From the NCBI GenBank assembly GCA_023393485.1, contig JAEWLD010000227.1, positions 1-5,948 on the forward strand: a stretch of DNA of 5,948 bases, written 5' to 3'. This DNA is from Bacteroidota bacterium. Lineage in GTDB: Bacteria; Bacteroidota; Bacteroidia; Flavobacteriales; Flavobacteriaceae. A program made the position numbers and the translations under genes. Of the stretch, positions 1 through 4,525 are shown in pieces; position 1 is the first letter of the stretch; each line of letters starts with the position of its first letter. Below the pieces are notes generated by a model. The model was not told where the DNA came from, did no database searches, and saw nothing but the letters and a program-made list of their open reading frames with translations.

Positions 1-908
1 TTTTAAGCAATATAGACCGGATCATCACGCCGTTTTCCGATAATGATTTCAGGGCTTTCAATCCCGAAATCCTGGTCACTTTTGGCGGCATGGTCGTCTC
101 GAAAAGAATAAAGGCGTTTCTGAGAAAATACAAGCCTGAGCACCATTGGCATATCGACCCATTGCGCGCTTACGACACTTATGGCGCGCTGACCAGGCAT
201 TTTGAAGTGACGCCAAGTGAATTTTTCCAGCTGTTGCTGCCTTTTAACAAAGAAATCGATTCGAATTACAAGGCGCGGGGTTCGGCTGTGGCTTTGGAAC
301 GACGCACAAAACACGACAAATTCGCCGCGTCGGCGCCGTACTGTGATTTTTTCGTCTACGGAAAGATCATCGCAAACCTGCCGAAAGACATCCAGCTGCA
401 CGTGAGCAACAGCGCGGCAATTCGCTATGCGCAATTATTTGACATCGACCCGACGATTGAAGTGTTCTGCAATCGCGGGACAAGCGGCATTGACGGCAGC
501 ACGTCAACGGCCATCGGTGCTGCGGTCGGTAAGGACAAACCCACGATATTGATTACCGGTGATGTCGGCTTTTTTTATGACAGCAACGCGCTTTGGAACA
601 ATTACATCCCGCGCGATTTCAAGGTTATTCTCGTCAATAATGGCGGCGGCGGCATCTTCAGGATTTTGCCAGGGCATCAGGAAAATCAGACTTTCAACAC
701 TTATTTTGAAACGTCGCACAACCTGACGGCCGAGCATTTGGCAAAGATGTACGGCTTTGAATATATCACGGCAAAGGACGAACAGTCGCTTGAAGCCGCA
801 CAAAAGCATTTTTACGCAGAAAACAGCAAGCCGTGCGTCCTTGAAATTTTCACACCCGAAAAAGAAAATGACAAAGTGCTCAAAAATTACTTTTCAGCGT
901 TGCAATAG
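1..908 (+). CDS. menD: MenD, SEPHCHC synthase, C-terminal part (5' truncated by window edge)
   Basis: MenD is a thiamine-diphosphate enzyme that joins 2-oxoglutarate (after decarboxylation) to isochorismate, the first committed step of menaquinone synthesis in the cytoplasm. The reading frame is open from base 3 (bases 1-2 belong to a cut codon), so about 301 residues are visible. Full MenD proteins are about 550-580 residues, so roughly the N-terminal half is missing. The first in-frame ATG (90) is internal: the residues before it (LSNIDRIITPF...) are already MenD-like. Visible signatures, numbered from base 3, are SNSAAIRYAQ near 135-144, NRGTSGIDG at 157-165 (matching NRGASGIDG of E. coli MenD, with the substrate-binding Arg) and GDVGFFYDSNALWNN from 186, the cofactor-diphosphate/Mg motif. 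A NNGGGGIF segment follows. The gene ends in TAG, 23 bp before the cvfB-like gene. Identification is by recognition of these motifs and is firm. Confidence 0.96.
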   Translation, partial: LSNIDRIITPFSDNDFRAFNPEILVTFGGMVVSKRIKAFLRKYKPEHHWHIDPLRAYDTYGALTRHFEVTPSEFFQLLLPFNKEIDSNYKARGSAVALERRTKHDKFAASAPYCDFFVYGKIIANLPKDIQLHVSNSAAIRYAQLFDIDPTIEVFCNRGTSGIDGSTSTAIGAAVGKDKPTILITGDVGFFYDSNALWNNYIPRDFKVILVNNGGGGIFRILPGHQENQTFNTYFETSHNLTAEHLAKMYGFEYITAKDEQSLEAAQKHFYAENSKPCVLEIFTPEKENDKVLKNYFSALQ

Positions 909-910
909 CT

Positions 911-918
911 TAACTTTG
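911..918 (+). promoter_or_regulatory. Candidate Bacteroidota -7 element upstream of cvfB-like gene
   Basis: TAACTTTG at 911-918 matches the Bacteroidota -7 consensus TAnnTTTG exactly. It lies in the 23-bp gap, about 13 bp before the ATG at 932, so transcription starting here would give a leader of under 10 bases. The expected upstream TTTG (-33) element is poor: only TTTT at 891-894, with a short 16-bp spacer. The site could be a secondary promoter inside a menD-cvfB operon or a chance match. Confidence 0.35.
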
Positions 919-931
919 CGTTTTATTCCAC

Positions 932-1774
932 ATGATACATATCGGTACCGACAATACGCTTAAAATCATTCGCCAAACCCAACACGGGCTTTATCTTGGG
1001 ACAGACGTCGAAGGCGAAGAAGTGCTTTTGCCCAACAAATATATTCCGCGCCAGTTTGAAATCGGGCAGGAAGTCACGGTTTTTGTCTATCTCGATCACG
1101 AACAGCGGCCGGTTGCGACGACTTTGGAACCGTTCATTTATATCAATGAATTTGCGCTTCTCCGGGTGAGCCATACCAATGATTTGGGTGCGTTTCTGGG
1201 TTGGGGTTTGGAAAAGGACTTATTCGTTCCGTTTCGGGAGCAAGCGCGTAAGATGGAGAAAGGCAAGCGATATCTGGTTTATCTCTATCTCGATGAAAAA
1301 ACCGGAAGGCTTGTCGCATCGAGCAAAACCAACCAGTTTCTCAGCAATGACGACCTCAAGGTCAATCAAGGCGATGAAGTCGATTTAATCATTTCACACA
1401 TCACCGAAGCCGGAATCAACGTCATCGTCAATGAGCGTTACAAAGGATTGCTTTACAAAAATGAGGTTTATGACGATTCGCTCAAGCCTGGCGACAGAAT
1501 GGTCGGTTATGTCAAAAACATTCGCCCTGACAACAAACTTGACATCAGCCTCAAACAGCCTGGTTATGAACATGTAGAACCGAGCGCACAGAAAATCCTC
1601 GAAGAATTGCAGGCCAATCGCGGATTTCTACGGTTAAATGACGATTCGCACCCGGAAGACATCAAATCAGTCTTGAAAATGAGCAAGAAAACTTTTAAGA
1701 AAGCAGTTGGTCTGTTATATAAGGAGAAGAAGATTGAATTTAGGGACGGTGGGATTTTTTTAATTGATAATTGA
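932..1774 (+). CDS. cvfB: CvfB/YitL-like S1 RNA-binding protein
   Basis: A 280-residue protein with the architecture of CvfB (Staphylococcus aureus) and YitL (Bacillus subtilis): three OB/S1-type RNA-binding modules followed by a winged helix. By eye the modules lie at residues 7-65 (TQHGLYLGTDVEGEEVLLPN, a divergent S1 type), 73-133 (FALLRVSHTNDLGAFLGWGL...DLFVPF), 146-208 (GDEVDLIISHITEAGINVIV..., the most S1-like) and the winged helix at about 214-276 (HPEDIKSVLKMSKKTFKKAVGLLYK). Family members bind RNA in the cytoplasm, and CvfB affects virulence-gene expression in S. aureus; the target RNA in this group is unknown. The ATG at 932 is preferred because the family's N-terminal fold begins within ten residues; there is no Shine-Dalgarno, as is usual here. 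It follows menD by 23 bp and may be co-transcribed. The last four codons (LIDN) and the stop lie in a heptad repeat array, so the C-terminal tail is probably repeat-derived. Confidence 0.9.
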   Translation: MIHIGTDNTLKIIRQTQHGLYLGTDVEGEEVLLPNKYIPRQFEIGQEVTVFVYLDHEQRPVATTLEPFIYINEFALLRVSHTNDLGAFLGWGLEKDLFVPFREQARKMEKGKRYLVYLYLDEKTGRLVASSKTNQFLSNDDLKVNQGDEVDLIISHITEAGINVIVNERYKGLLYKNEVYDDSLKPGDRMVGYVKNIRPDNKLDISLKQPGYEHVEPSAQKILEELQANRGFLRLNDDSHPEDIKSVLKMSKKTFKKAVGLLYKEKKIEFRDGGIFLIDN

Positions 1775-1801
1775 TAATTGATAATTGACAATTGACAATT
1801 G
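1762..1801 (+). repeat. Heptad tandem repeat array A (AATTGAT x3, AATTGAC x2, plus partial unit)
   Basis: Three perfect AATTGAT units (1762-1782) are followed by two AATTGAC units (1783-1796) and a partial AATTG (1797-1801). The array starts inside the 3' end of the cvfB-like gene and supplies its TGA (1772-1774). The units contain the palindromes AATT and CAATTG. On the other strand the array encodes the INYQLSI-type string commonly seen in spurious Bacteroidota hypothetical proteins. The same unit recurs at 1843-1856, 3862-3889 and 3982-4006. Confidence 0.93.
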
Positions 1802-1842
1802 GGTATGCCTGATAAAAGGTGCGCCGGTTCAAAGCGGCCTTA

Positions 1843-1856
1843 AATTATCAATTGAT
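1843..1856 (-). repeat. Heptad repeat B, short reverse-oriented copy
   Basis: Read on the minus strand this is ATCAATTGATAATT: one AATTGAT unit with partial units on either side. It overlaps the end of the peptidase gene, providing its last codon (AAT, Asn) and its TGA stop (1850-1848). It is the inverse of array A across a 41-bp unique core. Confidence 0.75.
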
Positions 1857-2963
1857 CCCAAGTTTTTTCCGGACCGCCGAATCAATCCCATTCTTATTCA
1901 CCATCACCGAAATCGCTTTCAATCGCAAATACGGCACGCTCATATAGATAAATCCGCCGTTGCTGATGCCAGGTCCGCTGCCCCACGAATTCTTGACTTT
2001 GTAATAAACATTGCCTTTCTGGTCTTTCATTTTGCCTACGATGTGCATCAAATGGTCGTCGGTTGTGTTGAAATTTTCAAACTCGGCCTGACGAAACTCA
2101 TGTGTGATTTTTTTTTCAGGCTTGATTTCGGTCAGGATGGTTTTGGCGTCTGTGTCGTTTTCAGGGATTACGGCAACACCCGTTTTGGCTGAAAATGTCT
2201 TCTCGCTGACATCGGCGTCGAGTGCAACGGTATAACCTTCGGCAAGCGCATTGTCAACGACTGTCACGAACTCATCGAGCGGCACGTTGTAAAATGTCCC
2301 ATAGGCAAAATTATCGGGAATATCGAGAATGAAAGTCGTATAAAACGGCCGGTGGCTGAAAGAGGTAATCGTCACATAATCTTCGGGTTTGATTCCAGTC
2401 ATTTTAAGGAATGATTGCGGTGTGTAAGTTTTGCCTTCGAAGGTAAATTCCGTAACATCCTTGCCCATATTCGCATCGAGAATCTCGTTGACTTGCTTCT
2501 GCCAGTTGGGGTCCGGCTTTTTTGATCCGTCGGCATTTGCCTTGACCAGCGTTTCAAGTTCGCCGACCATTTTTGCGTGGTTAAAAGTAGTTTGCCCGTT
2601 GGCCAGACCCGGATAAGCCTCAAGCGGAACGATGCCGAATTCCCTGGCACTGTTGATTACATCGTGATTCAGGCCGCCTTCGCCGAACTGGGCATGGCCT
2701 TGGCGCATGATATAGTTCCACGCCTTTTTCGGATAAGTGTGACGAACGTTGTACATTTCGGACAAGTCGATTTTTTTTCCGGTTGTGCGGATGATTTCGG
2801 CCTCCAGAAACGATGTAGTCGAAAAACTCCAGCACGTTCCGGTTTGCCCTTGCGAAATTACCGGAGTGCACGAAATGTCGGTAACAGTTTGGAATTCATA
2901 TTTTTGGGAATGCCCAGAAATTGCGGCCAGAAGTACCGCGGAGAGAATCAAAATCCTTTTCAT
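1848..2963 (-). CDS. Secreted C1-family cysteine aminopeptidase (bleomycin hydrolase/PepC type)
   Basis: A 371-residue papain-clan peptidase. Residues 1-20 form a signal peptide (MKRILILSAVLLAAISGHSQ), so the protein is exported to the periplasm or beyond, unlike cytoplasmic PepC and bleomycin hydrolase. Active-site residues are visible: the oxyanion-hole Gln38 and nucleophile Cys44 in SQGQTGTCWSF, His307 in DDHLMHIVG, and Asn325 in YKVKNSWG. The long spacing between Cys and His, the VKNSWG form and the C-terminal VNKNGIDSAVRKKLGIN resemble the bleomycin hydrolase branch (C1B). In that branch the C-terminus projects into the active site and gives aminopeptidase activity. It is shorter than the roughly 450 residues of cytosolic relatives. 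The start at 2963 is fixed by the signal peptide. The gene is divergent from menB across a 57-bp region and convergent with the cvfB-like gene. The final Asn and the stop come from a heptad repeat. Substrate unknown; probably peptide scavenging. Confidence 0.92.
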   Translation of the reverse strand: MKRILILSAVLLAAISGHSQKYEFQTVTDISCTPVISQGQTGTCWSFSTTSFLEAEIIRTTGKKIDLSEMYNVRHTYPKKAWNYIMRQGHAQFGEGGLNHDVINSAREFGIVPLEAYPGLANGQTTFNHAKMVGELETLVKANADGSKKPDPNWQKQVNEILDANMGKDVTEFTFEGKTYTPQSFLKMTGIKPEDYVTITSFSHRPFYTTFILDIPDNFAYGTFYNVPLDEFVTVVDNALAEGYTVALDADVSEKTFSAKTGVAVIPENDTDAKTILTEIKPEKKITHEFRQAEFENFNTTDDHLMHIVGKMKDQKGNVYYKVKNSWGSGPGISNGGFIYMSVPYLRLKAISVMVNKNGIDSAVRKKLGIN

Positions 2964-2968
2964 TTCAT

Positions 2969-3002
2969 TTTGTTTATAAGAACCGTAAATGTATTATTTT
3001 TA
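2969..3002 (+). promoter_or_regulatory. Candidate menB promoter (TTTG - 22 bp - TATTTTTA)
   Basis: TTTG at 2969-2972 and TATTTTTA at 2995-3002 are separated by 22 bp. This fits the Bacteroidota -33/-7 pattern TTTG / TAnnTTTG except for the last base. It lies 18 bp before the menB ATG, implying a very short leader. The -7 box overlaps the right arm of the inverted repeat at 2983-3005. Confidence 0.45.
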
Positions 3003-3005
3003 CGG
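2983..3005. promoter_or_regulatory. Perfect 7-bp inverted repeat CCGTAAA-N9-TTTACGG, possible shared operator
   Basis: CCGTAAA (2983-2989) and TTTACGG (2999-3005) are perfect inverted arms around a 9-bp spacer. The repeat lies at the centre of the 57-bp divergent region between the peptidase gene and menB. Each arm, read outward with flanking bases, gives TAnnTTTACGG, so the arms also form the candidate -7 boxes of the two divergent promoters. A dimeric regulator binding here would cover both. The function is inferred; no regulator gene is visible nearby. Confidence 0.4.
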
Positions 3006-3019
3006 AAAAGTAAGACCAA
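2986..3019 (-). promoter_or_regulatory. Candidate peptidase-gene promoter (TTGG - 22 bp - TACATTTA)
   Basis: On the minus strand TACATTTA (2993-2986) resembles the -7 consensus TAnnTTTG with one mismatch. TTGG (3019-3016) lies 22 bp upstream, the same spacing as in the opposing candidate promoter. The box ends 22 bp before the ATG at 2963. The -33 match is weaker than on the menB side. Confidence 0.38.
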
Positions 3020-3020
3020 T

Positions 3021-3860
3021 ATGCCGGAAATTAACTGGGTTACCGCAAGGGAATTCGAAGATATCACATATAAAAAATGCAACGGCGTGGCGCGCATCGC
3101 CTTCAACAGGCCCGAAGTGCGCAATGCGTTCCGGCCAAAAACGACGGCCGAATTGTATCAGGCGTTTTACGACGCGCAGGAAGACACTTCAATCGGTGTC
3201 ATTTTGCTGTCTGGCGAAGGACCGTCGCCAAAAGACGGCGTTTACGCTTTTTGCAGCGGCGGCGACCAGAAAGCGCGCGGTTATCAAGGTTACGTTGGCG
3301 ACGACGGCATGCACAGGTTGAACATTCTCGAAGTCCAGCGGTTGATAAGGTTTATGCCAAAGGCTGTCATTGCGGTCGTTCCCGGATGGGCGGTCGGCGG
3401 CGGGCACAGCCTTCACGTTGTCTGTGACTTGACACTCGCCAGTAAAGAACACGCAATTTTTAAACAGACGGATGCCGATGTGACGAGTTTTGACGGCGGT
3501 TATGGTTCGGCGTATCTGGCTAAAATGGTCGGGCAGAAAAAAGCGCGCGAAATCTTTTTCCTCGGCCGAAATTATTCGGCGCAGGAAGCTCTTGAAATGG
3601 GAATGGTAAATGCCGTGATTCCACACGACGAGCTCGAAACCACGGCTTATGAATGGGCGCAGGAAATCCTCGCCAAGTCGCCGATTTCAATTAAAATGCT
3701 CAAGTTTGCGATGAATCTCACCGATGACGGCATGGTCGGCCAGCAGGTTTTTGCCGGCGAAGCCACGCGGCTTGCCTACATGACCGATGAAGCCGTTGAA
3801 GGCCGAAATGCTTTTATTGAGAAGCGGAAGCCGAATTTTGAGAAAAAGTGGATTCCGTAA
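3021..3860 (+). CDS. menB: MenB, 1,4-dihydroxy-2-naphthoyl-CoA synthase (type II, Asp-containing)
   Basis: MenB closes the second ring in menaquinone synthesis, converting o-succinylbenzoyl-CoA to 1,4-dihydroxy-2-naphthoyl-CoA in the cytoplasm. The 279-residue protein has the crotonase fold and typical family length. Visible signatures are CSGGDQK at 78-84 and WAVGGGHS at 123-130 (CoA binding and oxyanion hole), then KQTDADVTSFDGGYGSAYLA from 148. Asp151 stands where E. coli MenB has the bicarbonate-binding Gly156; Ser156 and Asp158 match the conserved Ser and catalytic Asp. An acidic residue at this point marks type II, bicarbonate-independent enzymes such as that of Mycobacterium tuberculosis. 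The C-terminal RKPNFEKKW is a MenB hallmark. The frame is open far upstream, but the ATG at 3021 is right: homology begins with TAREFEDITYKKCNG, and the upstream part overlaps the peptidase gene. The TAA stop is followed after one base by a heptad array. Confidence 0.97.
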   Translation: MPEINWVTAREFEDITYKKCNGVARIAFNRPEVRNAFRPKTTAELYQAFYDAQEDTSIGVILLSGEGPSPKDGVYAFCSGGDQKARGYQGYVGDDGMHRLNILEVQRLIRFMPKAVIAVVPGWAVGGGHSLHVVCDLTLASKEHAIFKQTDADVTSFDGGYGSAYLAKMVGQKKAREIFFLGRNYSAQEALEMGMVNAVIPHDELETTAYEWAQEILAKSPISIKMLKFAMNLTDDGMVGQQVFAGEATRLAYMTDEAVEGRNAFIEKRKPNFEKKWIP

Positions 3861-3861
3861 C

Positions 3862-3889
3862 AATTGATAGTTGATAATTGACAATTGAC
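3862..3889 (+). repeat. Heptad tandem repeat array C (four units)
   Basis: Units are AATTGAT, AGTTGAT, AATTGAC and AATTGAC (3862-3889), one base after the menB TAA. This is the same unit family, order of variants (T-type then C-type) and orientation as array A. Bases 3871-3886 form a perfect 16-bp inverted match with 3982-3997 in array D. Confidence 0.92.
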
Positions 3890-3981
3890 AAAGTGTTATT
3901 CCGCACCCGGGCTTTATCGATTATCAATATTTGCGTATATTTCAAACAATGCGTGCTCATTCGTCACGTCGAATAATTATA
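3890..3981. other. Unique core between inverted heptad arrays; no gene, weak promoter candidate
   Basis: This 92-bp stretch has no plausible coding sequence. TATATTTC at 3936-3943 is a one-mismatch -7 box, with TTTA (3913-3916) 19 bp upstream as a poor -33. If used, it would transcribe the PH-domain genes with array D in a leader of about 60 bases. No clear terminator for menB is visible. Together with the flanking arrays it forms a segment with terminal inverted repeats but no recognisable target-site duplication. Confidence 0.4.
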
Positions 3982-4006
3982 AATTGTCAATTATCAATTG
4001 TCAATT
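3982..4006 (-). repeat. Heptad tandem repeat array D, reverse orientation
   Basis: On the plus strand the units are GTCAATT (3986-3992), ATCAATT (3993-3999) and GTCAATT (4000-4006), preceded by a partial AATT (3982-3985). They are inverted relative to array C. The array ends 6 bp before the ATG of the first PH-domain gene, so it would lie in that gene's 5' leader and ribosome-binding region. Confidence 0.92.
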
Positions 4007-4012
4007 AAAAAA

Positions 4013-4525
4013 ATGAGTTTCACCAACGACACCATAGACACAACCCAATTGCCGCGCTTTGAAACGGTGACGTTTACGCCGTTGCAGCCGGATTACTGGA
4101 AAGTCATGCTGATCGGCTATGCGATTTTCTACGGCATTGTCGGCATCGCGATTATTGCGCTTATATTTTTGGTGGATGAATTCCGCGGCTATACAGGTTA
4201 TATTATCGGTGGTTATCTGATAATGCTGGTTTTGACTGTCATTTTTGGCAGAATCGGCTTTGTAAAAAAAGGATTCGCCTTCCGCATGCACGATGTGTTG
4301 TTCAAAAGCGGCATCATCGCCACATCGACCATCGTCATTCCATACAATCGCGTGCAGCACGTTGCGATGCACGAAGGATTGATTTCAAGGATTTTCGGGC
4401 TTGCCAAAATTGAGGTCTTTACTGCCGGCGGCAAGGAAAGCGACATTGAGATTCCGGGAATCGCCAAAGCGCAAGCCCAGGACATCAAGCAATTACTGAT
4501 GGGCAAAATCCAAAAGCAATTGTAA
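4013..4525 (+). CDS. PH-domain membrane protein, YdbS-like (bPH_2 family)
   Basis: A 170-residue protein: a cytoplasmic N-terminus (1-30), two transmembrane segments at about 31-53 (VMLIGYAIFYGIVGIAIIAL) and 62-80 (GYIIGGYLIMLVLTVIFGR), then one bacterial PH (bPH_2, formerly DUF304) domain at about 83-165. The domain has the usual pattern: FAFRMHDVLFKSGII, then VIPYNRVQHVAMHEGLISRIFGLAKIEVFTAGG. The family resembles B. subtilis YdbS, whose biochemical role is not established. I chose the ATG at 4013 over an in-frame TTG at 3998, because the TTG and the next codons are heptad-repeat sequence and add only unrelated residues. The stop TAA overlaps the next ATG (TAATG), so the pair is almost certainly co-translated and probably forms one complex in the inner membrane. 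Confidence 0.88.
   Translation: MSFTNDTIDTTQLPRFETVTFTPLQPDYWKVMLIGYAIFYGIVGIAIIALIFLVDEFRGYTGYIIGGYLIMLVLTVIFGRIGFVKKGFAFRMHDVLFKSGIIATSTIVIPYNRVQHVAMHEGLISRIFGLAKIEVFTAGGKESDIEIPGIAKAQAQDIKQLLMGKIQKQL

Larger units (their letters stand above)
1762..1856. terminator. Possible AT-rich bidirectional termination region between convergent genes
   Basis: The cvfB-like gene and the peptidase gene converge here, with only 73 bp between their stop codons (1775-1847). The forward array A and the reverse-oriented copy at 1843-1856 share an 11-bp inverted match (AATTGATAATT against AATTATCAATT) that could pair across a large loop. Between them a short GCCG...CGGC pairing (1823-1826 with 1835-1838) is followed, on the minus strand, only by a weak TTTT. 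No classical GC-rich hairpin with a long T-run is present. The termination role is inferred from position. Confidence 0.25.

Noticed and set aside
1564..1791. Minus-strand frame beginning MSIINYQLSIKK
   Set aside because: Its start is translated heptad repeat, and the rest is antisense to the cvfB-like gene. This is the familiar repeat-derived false protein.
1762..1856. Insertion sequence remnant
   Set aside because: There is no transposase fragment in the 41-bp core and no target duplication is visible. It is kept only as a paired-repeat observation.
1785..2192. 135-residue plus-strand frame across the convergent junction
   Set aside because: It mostly mirrors the 3' end of the peptidase gene and its composition is not protein-like.
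2577..3020. Upstream in-frame extension of menB giving a 427-residue protein
   Set aside because: It lies opposite the peptidase coding sequence, shows no family features, and MenB homology begins just after the ATG at 3021.
3189..3626. 145-residue minus-strand frame inside menB
   Set aside because: It is antisense to a strongly conserved gene and has no recognisable domain; a by-product of codon bias.
3687..3884. Minus-strand frame beginning MSIINYQLLRN
   Set aside because: It is the same artefact, started in array C and antisense to menB.
3862..4006. CRISPR-like array
   Set aside because: Units are 7 bp, contiguous and without spacers, so this is a short tandem repeat, not CRISPR.
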